From Haplomitrium mnioides (Eukaryota > Marchantiophyta > Haplomitriopsida > Calobryales), in NCBI GenBank assembly GCA_049999725.1, contig JBNGIS010033894.1, positions 143,933 through 207,932 on the forward strand: DNA of 64,000 nucleotides, in the 5' to 3' direction. A program made the position numbers and the translations under genes. The notes beneath the pieces were generated by a model, which searched no databases, had not been told where the DNA came from, and was given only the letters and a program-made list of their open reading frames with translations. This document shows positions 32,537 through 44,400 of this stretch, one piece after another (within the stretch, counting starts at the first letter, position 1; every line of letters begins with the position of its first letter).

Positions 32537-35500
32537 TGGTCATCTTACAAAACCCTTTATGTTTCTATAGCGAAAGAAAGTTTGACTTTTTTTGAGTTTT
32601 CCTTATGGACATAGTCATTAGGAACCTCAAAGATGGTAGCAATTGAATAGATATTAGAAAGTTCAAAGAAGTGGTTACCGGATTTGAAAATCACTTGATG
32701 TAGACATTGCATTCTATTTCTCTTATAGGCTGTAACATTGAAGATAGATCCAAAGCCATTTATACTCTAGGTTTCATAGACCAATCCCTATGCTTTGGAC
32801 AAAAGCCCTAGCTTTTTTTTCTCCACTACAATAAACAACCACTACTATGAACAAGGAACAAACTACTCAAAACATAAACTAGTTTTCCAAACCAGAAAAC
32901 AAAATTTTATGTTCAAAACAAGAGAAATACAAGGGTAATTTTCCAAGAAAAAAATTGAATTTTTTTTACTTGATATTTGGTATTTCCAACAAGTTTATTA
33001 GATCAAAATAAAATATTTTCATGTAAAATTTAATGAAATTCTTAGCTTTTTTTGTGAAAATGTTGAAACCCTTAAATTTAATCAAAACATTTTGGATAGA
33101 AAACCTGGGTTTAGTAATCAAGGTCCATGGAGGTTTAAGCAATCCAGATGCGCAAGAGGTTCCAAAATTAGTTCTAGAGTCCATACATGCATAAGGTTTA
33201 GTAATCCAAAAGTGAAGTGGCTTCAACAATCCAAATGCGCAAAGGGTTCTAAGTTCTACACTAGAGTCTCTTTGTGTATAAGTTTAAGTAGTTTAGGAGC
33301 ACAAAGGCTTCAACAATCCATGCGCACAAAGCCAAAGGGTTCAATAGTCCTAACACTTAAATGCTTCTACACAATGAGTACGTAAAAAATAATATAACAA
33401 TATTTTTTGATTTTGAGTAGTTTGACGAATAAATTGAAGATTGCTAATTTTGTTTGAAGTACATTGATAGATGGAAAGAACTATTGAACCCTAATTTACT
33501 TTGAAGAGCTGAAGTATGCAATGAAATTCATTTCAATTGAAAGAAATTATTAGAATAAAAAGGTTTATAAATTTTTTGAAAGACACAAAATGTAAATTTC
33601 AACAGAAGTTGAAAGCATCTTCTTACAATGTATTAGAGAAATATTTATTTCAAAAATAGAATCATAAATAGATTCAACCAATGGTCTCTATTTCCTTAAA
33701 GTCACCTTCAGAGGATTCATTAAGATTCTAATGGTCCCGTTCAATGTTGATCTCATTGTTTGATTCTCTTTCAAACACTTGAGAATGAATTTCTTTTTGT
33801 CTCTTGTATTCAAATAGGTTACATTTGCTGATTGCTAAAATGGTTTTTCGTAATTGGTTTTTCTATGAGAAGGAAATCAAAAGAGAGAACCATGATCTTT
33901 GTTTCATCTAGATCATTGATAGTTAGATTGTGTTTGTGTTTTCTATTTGTTGATGTCATTTTCTCTTGAAATTATTGCTGAAAAAATGCATACTCATCCT
34001 TACAAGCATACCATTTATCATATACTTGCTTTGGATTTGGAAGTTTTTCCTTATCAAATTACAAAAATTTGAAGACCTTTGCAATCCAAAACAGTATAAT
34101 CTTTGGGTCAAGTGATGCAACAACACAAATAGACATTTTGGCTTTCATATCATGTATGTTGCCAAATTTATGATAGTATTTTATTTGATGGAAATGATTT
34201 CTTCTCTCGACCTAGAAGCTCCAACATATATTGCTCAATGCGGACAAAATATACATTCAATTGGAGCCTTTTCTTCTTGTTACTAAACATCAACTTGAGA
34301 AGGTACACCAACATTTTGAGAATCATTACAAGAACTTGTTGATTGTAAAGCTAGAAACGTGAATTTTGTTTTGAGTCTTCTATGTTTTCTTTGAATGATG
34401 TACACCACAATCCTGTGCTAGATAAGAAAAATTCATTCTTCAATTAAATGTGAGAATCTGTGAGGAACTTGTGGTAGCTCTCACTTATGTCGTTTTAAAT
34501 TACAAAGACCACTTTGTTCATATCAACTTCTCTTGCTTCTTTTTGAGATTGTTTGATTCCGGAATAAGCCTTTAAGAAGATCAACATTATATTGAGAAAT
34601 TTTCTGCCTACTTTTAGTAGACATTTGAGTTTTTGAACACCACCCAAAAGCAATTAAAATTCATCTATTGAAAACTATTTTCTCCAAGTCTTTGTATCCA
34701 AATTACTCAACTTGAACTTAAATTGTTGATCAAAAGTTATGTCATGAATCTTTTGAACCAAGAAAGAAGTTTGTTATAGAAAAAATTTGAAATCCCAAGT
34801 CTCTTGTAGAAGAACTACTTCAGGCTTTGGATTATAAGACAATTGTAGCGCATCGGTAAGATTCGTTAGAGTAAATGCATTGACATGTTTCAAATGTTTC
34901 AAGAATCTACTTAACATTAGATAAATTTGATCATGGGTATATCCAACCTTTAGAAATCCTAATTTTATTTCTTGCAACGCATTCTTAGTAGTTAAGAGAC
35001 TAAAATTTCTACACAAAGTGAAATTGTTTTTCTCTCATATCGAGTGCCAAGCTGAGGATACAATATAGGAGTTAGCTACCCATGAAACTCACATAGTATA
35101 TTGTTCAACACTATAGTGGTCAAGTTGTTGTCAACTTTGAAGTTGCTATAGGTTAAAAAGACCCTCCAGAAAAGAGTATGGTTGAAACTTAAAGCATAGA
35201 CAACATACATACCGACCAATTCTTTGGTGGTGATTGTCAATGTGGAGTCACTACTTTATTTTGATCTATGCCATCAATCATGATGTCCAAGTACCTTTGA
35301 CCATCAATAGAACATTTTCTTTGATGGTTTGCAAATTTTGTTCTTTCTTTCATTTTTTGATCACGATGAAGAAACAAATGGCAATAATATTTGATTGCAA
35401 CATAAAAAAAATAGTATACATTGCTAGTATTAGAAAAATAGAATTTCATTGAGAATTTGAAAAGAGTTTGGAATGAACCTCTTTCATGCGTAGTGTTGCA

Positions 35501-35760
35501 AAGAACATCATAAAGTTAGAAAAAATGAACACAAAAGAAATAGATCCCTTTGGGGTGTCTTAGTTTACAAAAAGAAAATCTAGATCCTTTTTACTCTAAA
35601 TTGTAAGTGTACAAGAAGTTAGATACAACAACAATATTTTCTAGATGAGGTTAGACTCTATGAACGCATAGGGTTATAAAAATATATATTAACAAATCTT
35701 AAATGTGCTCGAGGCTGTAGATGCACCTAGAGTCTCAAACAACAACAATGAATTTCATTA
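32537..35760 (-). mobile_element. Transposon copy F/D, left part
   Basis: Contains the 3' half of a DUF7869 gene plus hairpin-bearing tail sequence (33090-33380, for example CATACATGCATAAGG). Its right edge abuts the left terminus of E/B inside an intron-like, hairpin-containing stretch (35450-35760) whose repeat style continues at 46551-47130. The far left end of this copy was not located; 32537-33060 is AT-rich with nothing recognised. Confidence 0.65.
33676..35450 (-). pseudogene. DUF7869-type gene, 3' half, copy F
   Basis: On the minus strand: HRDQKMKERTKFANHQRKC, DGIDQNKVVTPH, then LLTTKNALQEIKLGFLKVGY, YTHDQIYLMLSRF, ALQLSYNPKPEVVLLQETW and, at the C-terminus, NESSEGDFKE before the stop. 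These match the other copies in order, with stops between blocks. ID becomes IY in HDQID. The LQLDN segment is only faintly visible (about 35050). The 5' half lies at 47200-48730. Confidence 0.75.
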
Positions 35761-35860
35761 GCCGCTACTTTGAACCAGGAACCGCTACTGAGTTCTTGTT
35801 TCACTTGGTAGTCGAAAATATTTTTTTGTGATTTGGTATTGAAAAACATCAATTTTACGT
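35761..35860 (+). repeat. Left terminal inverted repeat of E/B
   Basis: CCGCTACT occurs twice, at 35762 and 35782, as a nested direct repeat. The block pairs with the right end at 46470-46550 and with termini of copies A (32498-32534) and C (55632-55690). Confidence 0.7.
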
Positions 35861-36119
35861 TTGTCACCTTTTTTTTTTCATAAAGAAAATCATTTTCTAG
35901 AAATACAAATTGCATATTTTACATTGAGATTATATGTGAAATTTTTTTATAATAAACACACTAGAAAAAAAGCATTTTGGTTATTGAAATGTTTTATTAA
36001 AACCTCACACTATTGTGAATACACTAAATTCATCAAAAATAAAATAGAACATATATCTTTTTATGAAAAAAAAATTCTAAGCAAACGTGAACGTCTAGTC
36101 AGGTACACACTTTGACCGT

Positions 36120-36660
36120 CATAGTTATTAAATCATGTGCAAGCATAGACTCCAAACTAGAACCCTTAAGTCTATGCACGCATAGACTCCGAAAGAGAAT
36201 CCTAAAGCCTATGCGTGCTTAGACTCTGAACAAGAAAAATAAAGCTATGCACATAAGGAATTTGAACTAGAACCCTAAAGCCTTTTCACGCCAAGATTCT
36301 AAACAAGAACCTTAAAGCCTATGCATACATGGACTTTGAACAAGAACCCTTTGGCTTATACATGCATGGACTCCAAACAAAAACCTTAAAGCTTATGCAT
36401 GCATAGACTCCGAACGAGAACTAGAAAGCTTATGTGAGCATAGACTCTAAACCAGAATGTAAAGCCTGAGCAGCCAAAGATTGCAAGAATTCATGTGCAC
36501 TTGGACTCCAAGCCCATGTAGATAGGGACTCCAAGCCCATGTGCATAGGGACTCCAAACCATTCTTAGATAAGAAATTGACTCCAAACCATTCTTAGATA
36601 AGAAATTGACTCCAAACCATTCTTAGACTGACAATTGACTCAAACCATTCTTAGGCGCAC
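36120..36660. repeat. Hairpin array in the methyltransferase-side tail of E/B
   Basis: About eight units of roughly 40 bp, each with a TATGC(A/G)(T/C)GCATAGACTC-like palindrome followed by C-AAC-AGAA-C-TAAAGC. They are followed by three near-identical copies of GACTCCAAACCATTCTTAGA (about 36549-36640). No coding match; 35861-36119 is AT-rich tail. Confidence 0.75.
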
Positions 36661-37513
36661 CAAATTGAATCATGATCAAATGACTTGAAATGGATTGAGA
36701 GTGCAACAAGTTGAAACTTTGGCAAATAAAAATTTGTAAAAAAATACTTTATTAATAACACAATTTGTTCAAATAGATGCTCAGGCTCTGTCCTCCTTGG
36801 GAGGAAAGGTCTTATCTAAATCCAAAAGCTGAGTATCTGCAGCCGCTAGAGAGTCTTGGCAAGACTTTTCAATCCCAAATATTGCAACAAAGTCATCAGT
36901 AGCACCTGTAGTACCAAGAGGAACAGGTTCCTTGTAGTATGCATAAACTAACTGTGACTCAGTCACATCAGATGGCAAAGAAGCCATCGTCAAAACCCTC
37001 TGAGGTATGTAGATAGACTGACGTCTGTCACATTCCACTGCGATGCAGTTTTGCATCAACTTTAAAGCACAAACAAGGCCTATGCCAGACCCAGAGCAAA
37101 GATCTAAGATCCAATCTTACTCTATTGACAAATGGTCGATGAAAAAATTATAAAGAGTCTACAACTTCTGATAAACATTGATAGAAACATCATCTCGTGG
37201 ATGTTTAAGTTTGGCAAAAACCGCATGACAACTAAAAACAATACGCATGATCTGCCGAGGAAGTCCAATCAAAGGAGCATGCTGCAAATTAAAAAGCCTC
37301 ATCCTCCTCTTCTCTTCTTTCATCCAATAGCCCACATTCCAATATTTGTGAGCATGTGCGTCTCTAGAACAACCAGAATGATGAATGTTGCTTTTGTTCT
37401 TATAAAAAGAAAAAGAGACAAATCAAAAATTGCAACCAAAATGAAGGAAAAGTAAAAAAGAGAAATCAAAAACAAAAAAAATAAAAGAACAACTTACCAG
37501 ATGTCGTGGTCAA

Positions 37514-37613
37514 NNNNNNNNNNNNNNNNNNNNNNNNNNNNNNNNNNNNNNNNNNNNNNNNNNNNNNNNNNNNNNNNNNNNNNNNNNNNNNNNNNNNNNN
37601 NNNNNNNNNNNNN
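37514..37613. other. Assembly gap (100 N)
   Basis: Exactly 100 N within the third intron of the methyltransferase gene. The sequence just before it (AACAACTTACCAGATGTCGT) is repeated almost exactly just after it (AACAACTTACCAGATGTTGT), suggesting two unmerged contig ends or a local duplication. Confidence 0.95.
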
Positions 37614-38224
37614 AAAGAACAACTTACCAGATGTTGTGGTCGATTGCACAATAGACTTTCGAAAGGGCATCCTTGACAATGCCAAATTGTTGTGATGAAT
37701 GTATAATAACAAAAGACCAAAAATTCAACGTTGTAATTACCGCAAAAGATAAAACCATGTCAAAAATGTCATCTTTTGAAAAGGGTTCAAAATCATCATG
37801 CTTACATTCCTTAAGGTTGCAACTGTAAGGAATATCAGCAATAGCCAAAGTGAAACACCTAGGTTTCACAAGGCCCTTCAACTATCGAGCGTTGGACTCC
37901 CCGTGAACTTGGTAAAATGCCACGTTGAGACAATCGACATAAGACATTAAAGCTTCTTCCTCATCTCTCACAACTCCTTTAGTTGCAAGAGATGCATCAC
38001 TTCTTTGCTACCTTGCTTTCCACTCTCTAGCCTTTTGGCAGTGGAGAACAAAAGCTGGAGGATAGGAAACTAAGGTGGGAGCCTAGTCTTGATCTTCAAC
38101 GGCTTCTTCGACCCCTAATTTTTTTTCGACCTTTTGCAGCTGTTGTCAAATTTTTAGCCAACTATCATTTGAAAGTTTTGTCCTCGTGCACATAAAAAAA
38201 CAGAAAACAATATAGAGAGACAGA

Positions 38225-38520
38225 AAAAATATATGCTAGAGAGGGACATTGAATTCCATGTGCATGGACTTCACATTACCTGCACGCAGGGACTTTCAGG
38301 TCCATGCTCGCATGAACATCAAAGTCTATGCATGCATGGACTTTGCATTACTTGCGTGCTTGGACTGCAAAGTCCATGTGCGCATGGACTTTGCTGTCCA
38401 GGCGCGTCTGGACTACAAAATCCATGCTTGTAGAGACTGCAAAGTCCATGCGAGCATGGACTTTAAAAGTCCAAGTATGCTTGGACTACAAAGTAGAGGT
38501 GCGCATAGACCCTAAACTCT
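38225..38520. repeat. Hairpin array in intron 2 of the methyltransferase gene
   Basis: Ten or more units of the form AGTCCATG(C/T)NNGCATGGACT spaced about 24-26 bp, lying between donor 38595-38600 and acceptor 38183-38184 (minus strand). The related copy I has an equivalent array at 305-800, with different unit composition. Confidence 0.8.
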
Positions 38521-40139
38521 TTTTTTTTAAACAAAGAATAACTTACAATAAATTCAATGCAGCCCACAGAAATGAATGTGGTGTGAAAAGAAAAACTCAC
38601 CAAAAGCTTTTTGAAGCTTGATTAGAACGCAGCCAACTTGGACTCCTCATTGTGGAGAGGGTACTCCTCTCTTGCCTCCTCCCAAGTGCTGCAGTAAACC
38701 TCTGAACAAAAACTTTTCACCATAACTGCCGAAGCTTTATGTCTCTCTGCCTCCCAAGACATCTCGTCCATTGAAAGCTCTCCGGCTTTCACCCGCTTTG
38801 AAACTGAAATCTTCAACTCATCAAGAGGACCTTAAAAGGACCTCCAAGGCATCCATTTCATGTCCTCCATTCTCAGTGATCCTTTGGCCTTTGGCTTCTG
38901 GCCTTTGACCGTGTTCTTCTCCCACATCGAGAAAATGCTCTGTTATAGATCCCAAAGCTCCCAACTTCTGAATGCAAGCTAGAACCAGTTGTCCTGAGAA
39001 GTTACCATCTTTTTAAGAATTGACTTGGGTTTTATCTCCAAGGTTTCTAGCACCAACTTCTTTTTCAATTTTTGGGATGATACCATCCTACTCTCCACAA
39101 ATCTTTGATGCCAATATTTGACCTTTTGAATAGAGGTCATTTCCAACGCGTACCTCTGGTCATAATTGTCATCGGTAGCAAAAATGTGAGCCTCTATTGG
39201 TGTAAGAGCCACGTAGACATAACAATTGCAGAGCGATAATGTCGGGTTCTTCGCTCCATATTTCGTGATTTATAGCTGCCTTGCTGCAGTACTGTGATTG
39301 CCTCCTGCAATCTTGTAACGATACTTTATCAGAGTTCCTGATGTCGAACTCTGATTTGTCCTTTAACCCACACTTCGGGTCAACCACCACTATGAAAAAA
39401 TTGTGCACATACTTGTTAGTGAGCATTCTTTGCGTCAGAAGCTCAACAAAATCTTCATTCAATCTTCGAATCTAGAATGGACCCCAGTTGTCCATTCCAG
39501 ATTTAGACAGATTCAAACTCTCGAGCTTTATTGTTGTTGTTTCTTCACGGACTCTGCAACGCTGGATTGCAGACTCTCTTATCTTGTTCTTGTCTTCCTC
39601 AGACACTATTTGAAGGTCCACGTGTTTCCTTTCTTGAAAAGTTTGCAACCCCTTGTGGGATTGCCTTTTTGATCTAGATGTAGGAGCCTGAACTGGCTCC
39701 GGCTCCGAGTCTTGCCTTGAGTTGCTTGGTGATAAAGACGAAGAGGTAGTAGATGATGACTTTGTTGTAGATTCCGAGGGGGCTAGCTCCTCCTCAATGA
39801 CTAGTGCTGGTGTAGGCTTTTTCTTCTTTGCAACCGACTTCTTCTTTTTCAGAGCCTCAATTAGCTCAACCTCCTTTCTTTTTCTTTAACCAAAAGGGTC
39901 TATAGCGTGATATGAGAATGTTGCCGCGCTTGGATGAGGCACTATTTTTTTAATATTGATGCCTTATTTGGGCTTAAGAATCTTGATGTGGATGACAAGT
40001 TTAATGAAGTCCTGCTTGACGCGCTTCGTGTCTTTGTAGCTATCTATGAAATTGGCCAAAAACTGAGTGAACTGAAAATAAAACAAAAAAATTAGGCATA
40101 AGTAGATGTGTAGGACTCGACATTCATTGCGCGCAAGGA

Positions 40140-40590
40140 CTCTAATAACATTATGAATGTGCACTGCATAAGGGAGTCCATGCGCGTATGGACGATAGGA
40201 GTCTTTGCTCGCATAGACAAGGGAGTCTGTACGCACATGGACGAAAGGAGTCCATGGGCACATGGAACTCGTGTCTCTATGCTTGCATGGACTCCGAAGT
40301 CCATGTGCGCTTGGACATGGGATTTCAAACTTGCATCAACTCCAAAGTCCATGTGCGCATGGACGATGGGAGTCCAAGCGCCAAGGACTTTGGAGTCCAG
40401 GCGCACCTCGACTCCAAAGTCCATGCGCGTATGGACGATGGGAATCCAAGCGCCAAGGACTTTGGAGTCCATGTGCGCATGGACTTCGGAGTTCATGTGT
40501 GCATGGACTTGGGAGTCCAGTTGCTCAAGAACTCCCAAGTCCATGCGCGCATAGACCCTAGGTCTCCATGCTCACATGGATTCCTAACGA
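40140..40590. repeat. Hairpin array in intron 1 of the methyltransferase gene
   Basis: About sixteen units with a ~24-bp period, many with the CCATGCGCGCATGG-type core. Examples start at 40345, 40455 and 40540. The intron is bounded by donor GTAAGG (40641-40646, minus strand) and an acceptor TTTATTTTCAG (40072-40082). Copy C has the homologous array at 62655-62945 after the equivalent donor. Confidence 0.85.
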
Positions 40591-41174
40591 GTTACGACTT
40601 AGTAAAAAAAGAAACAAAAGAAAAAATATTTCAGAATTCACCTTACCATCTTCCTTTGCGGCTTGAAGATGCTTTGCAAAAATGTCCCTCTTCTTATACT
40701 CAAAAAAATCACATCGTTTTTTATTTGCACAATAAAGAGTAATTGAATCTTGGGACTGCACAAGTAGTTGCCTTTCTTTCCCTCTCGGGTTATGGTAATT
40801 TGGACTAGTAGACCCTAATTGAATTTTTCACCTTCAGCGGCAAAAAGGTAAAGATGTTGATCAGGGTCTTTCAAAGAACAGTAAGTTACTAGCCATTGCC
40901 ACTCAAGTTTTTCAGGCTTTAGAGCATTGACAACATCCAAATATCTGTATGGCTTTGGTTGAGGAGGGCGGGAAGAAATTCCTTAAGATTCCATTCTCAA
41001 GATAAAAGAAACTGATCTATTTGAAGGTAAAAAAATGTAATGTATAAAAGTTTAGAAATCAATAAAGACTAGAAATGCAAAAATAATAAGGAAATGCAAA
41101 AATAACAATAACCAAAAAACAAAAACCAAAAATTGAACTTGTTACAATAGAAAGAAACTTTCCATTGATGCTCC

Positions 41175-41278
41175 TTTTATAGCTAAATTTAAAAAAATGC
41201 TTTTTCTCGTCAAAAACTAATTCGCAGAGCTTTTGACATGTAGGTTCACCTGGTGCAAAAAACAAAGTTTGTATATAA
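41175..41278. promoter_or_regulatory. Bidirectional promoter of E/B
   Basis: Leftward TATA box AGCTATAAAA (minus strand, 41175-41182) lies ~180 bp before the methyltransferase ATG. Rightward TATATAA (41272-41278) lies ~175 bp before the DUF7869 ATG. The interval shares CACC-GGTGAACCTAC, GTCAAAAGCTCTGCGAAT and a GAGAAAAA block with copies A and C. Confidence 0.7.
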
Positions 41279-41451
41279 AGCATTGCTTATTTTCATTTTT
41301 CCAATTTTTGTTTATTTTCTTCACAAAAAGTTCTCAATTTTGTAGTTTTGCAAGAAAAACGACAAAAACACATCTTTTAAGTGTGGTGTAAGAGGTTTAT
41401 GATATTTGTTAAAATAATTCCTTGAAGCTTGATTTTTAGAAAGCCTTTTCA

Positions 41452-44400
41452 ATGGTTGGAGTTTTTAAATGCAAGAAGAGGTTAGAGTTTCAAGGATCAT
41501 CTTCACAAAAAAGTGTTACTTTTGATAGGTAGGTTGAGATTTGTTCAAATGCCAATTTTTGAGAGGTAAGCAATGGAGTACCAAAAGCGTCAAGTGTGAT
41601 GGCGAGTACATTGGGGAAAAGATGACTTCTATTGAATTAGATAGCTCCGCCCAGAAAGATTGAGAAGGTGAACTCCATACATGGATAGGATCAGAGACTC
41701 AACCTTATGCACGCATACGATTAATGGTTGAACAACTTGCGTGCAAAGGATCAAAGAGGGGACTCAGTGCTCGTAGAGAATTAAAGAAACAATCTTTATC
41801 AAGGACAAGATCTTTTTTGCCCTTCAAGCAGTCGAAGTTGAATCTTTCTTCTGAGTATTCCAAAATATCTGAAAAAAAAAAGGTTCAACACAAAGAATCC
41901 AGATGGTTGTAGACCTTTCTTTGTCCACATCTGAAGGAGACCTCAATGTTCATGATCAGAGTGTGTTTGTTCAAAACATAGAAAGCATACAATCTGTGGG
42001 CAGTTTAATTTTAGAGATGAGCCACTCTCCCCGATAGCACCACTCAAACAACGACTGATTTTTTTTTAAGTTGCACCTCGCAAAGAGATTGCGACATCTG
42101 AAACAAATCAAATTTTTTTGAAGGAGTCTTTAGACGATAGTTTGGAAAACAATTCTAACAAAGAGTCTCAATTAGTCAACATTTCTTTGGAGTTATCGCT
42201 AAAGGCACCGATTTTATTACAAAAAACATTTCTTTCTAATAGAGAGATATTGATCAAGATTCAGTTTTGAAATGGTGCAATTCTCCTAATCCCAAAGAAG
42301 AAACTCATCTCTTGAAAATATTCTGCAACAGAACAAGCAGTGTTTACGATGACGACCAAGATCTTCAAGATGAATTATCTCCTATTGCTGGATTCTCTTA
42401 CGGATCGAATCATCCGGCACAACATAAGAATTCTTTGTCTGGACCAAAACCCAAATGGGTAAACACCTTATGCTAAAATTATTTACGGAAAGTCCATCAT
42501 GACAAGAGCTTTGTGAAGAAAAAGCTCGATTCAATGTCGATTTCTAAATTGAAGAGAATTTCTTGTTGTCAAAATACTTCCTTGTCGTTATGCAAGACAA
42601 ATTTTTTGAAAACTGTGAGAGAAATGTACTTTCGACAAAGCATGAAGAATCGAGATATCACATTGTAGTGGGGAATACCGAGAAAAGACTCCGATGTTGA
42701 AAATTGGCTTACACTGCTTGGTGGTGCCTTTGTCTATAGAAGAGCCTTTAAATTAATATTAGCAGTAGGGAATGATGGAATCCAAAGGATTCAAAATCTC
42801 AAAAATGTAGATCTTAGAGGCATTTTTGGAAAAAAAAAAAAAAAAAAAGAACTCTCTACTAAAGGAGTTTTTGTGCATGAGTGGATGAACAATTTTTTCC
42901 AAGGACATTGCGAGAGAATACCCACTCACGAAGTGTACAACTTGCTTAATAATTTTACAAAATAGAAAGTTTATGACTACTGCACAACTTACTTGAAAGA
43001 GAAAGATCCCCATTGTATTCATAGTTTCTCGGGTTTTACAAAACATTGGAGAACTCATTTTCCAAATGTAAAAATTTTAAAACGCAATAGATTTGTTGTT
43101 TGTGAAACATGCGAAGAAATAAAATCTTTGTGAGAAAAATCTATCTTGGAATCTGACAAAGGTAACAAATTTTCTTCTCTTTTGACACATTTGGCTAATC
43201 CATTCTCTTTTTTCTAGACTCAAAGCTTAGTTCTAGAGATGTTATGTTTTTTCAACTTACAGCTAAAAGATATATATTTTTTCTGAAGTTATTTAGCAAA
43301 GAAGATTTGACTCAAATAATTCTTAGCAAGTTGGGTTGTGAGAAGAGAGTCTATGCTCGCATAGACTGAGTTGTTTTACTTTTCAATTTTAACCTTGTCT
43401 GCAATCGAATAAAGCCTGAAAATGAATTTGATTCTTGGTGGTGACCTGAGCCTTGCAATAGGTTTTGTTTTTGTTCTTTTAAATGAAGAGCCCTTGTAAA
43501 TTTGTTGTTCGCAAATCCTATGCGTGCATAGGATTTGTTCTTATTTCTTTTAAAACCAGTCGCGACAACATTCACAACAAGACATGATATTGGTGTTGCT
43601 GTATTGGTCCTATGTGCGCATGTGATTAGTTGTTGTCTCTACTTATTCTAAACGCTCAAAGGATGTGTTCTGGTAACCTATGTTTGCAAATCTTGTTTTT
43701 TTCTTTTCAAAATAGATTTTCCTTTTTTCAAATTGCCTAAAGCTTATTTTTAATCTTTTACAAAGTGTTTTGTTTCTACAAATTTAGACATTTATTTAAG
43801 ATGACTAAAATGTTTGTAGCACCTCATGTTGTATTTTGAAGTTACAAGTATCGACATATGTTTTACTGAACTACTTTTATATCCTTCATGCTTTGTGATG
43901 ATGTAGTCAAATATAATCGCCAATTATTTCTTCATCATGACCAAGAAATGAAAGAAAGATCAAAACTTACAAACTATCGAAGAAAATGTTATGACGATGG
44001 TCAAAAGTAGAATGGATCAGAAGAAAAATGCTATTATATACTAGTCTTCGCCACCAAAAAACATTGATAAAAGATTGTTTGGTGGGTGTGCATGTTGTTG
44101 ATGCCTTAATATTCAATCATGCTCTTTCTTCGAAGGTCTTCTTAACGTACAGAAACTTGAGAAGCAATTCTAATTTGACAGTTACTGTGTTCAACAAAAT
44201 ATTCTGTGACTTTGAATGCCCGCAGCCTCCAACTTTGTATCTTCAGTTGGACAACACGACACGACAGAATAAGAATTCTATCTTGTTTGGATATCTTAGT
44301 CTACTTATTGCCAAGAATGCTTCTCAAAAAATCAAGGTGGGATTTCTCATGGTTGGCTATACTCATGATCAAATTGATCAAATGTTCAGCCAATTATCGA

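Larger units (their letters stand above)
36781..40994 (-). pseudogene. ParB-like / class-beta DNA methyltransferase gene, reference copy E
   Basis: Four exons inferred from splice consensus: 40647-40994, 38601-40071, 37628-38182 and 36781-37398. It starts at ATG 40992-40994 (MES then a stop, where sister copies read Gln). Exon 1 has QPKPYRYLDVV and LKDPDQHLYLF. Exon 2 opens FTQFLANF, then a Lys/Ser-rich linker, DFVELLTQRMLTNKYV, IAGGNHSTAARQL (about 39271-39310), YVYVALTPIEAHIFATDDNY and MTSIQKVKYWHQRF. The GGNHS and LTPIEA blocks resemble the ParB/Srx fold. Exon 3 has IADIPYSC (motif IV, normally DPPY) and FWSFVIIHSSQQ. Exon 4 has DHLS-DWILDLCSGSG (motif I, SAM binding) and NCIAVECDRRQ. Motif IV before motif I is the class-beta order of N4/N6 methylases (PF01555). 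DIPY and several stops argue that this copy is inactive. Confidence 0.75.

Noticed and set aside
37466-37881. Frames running through the N gap
   Set aside because: They include undefined bases and an intron; only the exon part 37628-37881 is meaningful and is described within the methyltransferase gene.
40140-40590. CRISPR array
   Set aside because: Regular ~24-bp palindromic repeats superficially suggest one, but there is no constant repeat/unique spacer pattern, units diverge throughout, no cas genes exist, and splice sites place the array in a plant-type intron.
40188-40742. 184-residue reading frame and its shadows with AWTP/SMRAW repeats
   Set aside because: The frames run through palindromic intron repeats and are open in several frames on both strands; they are by-products of the repeat.
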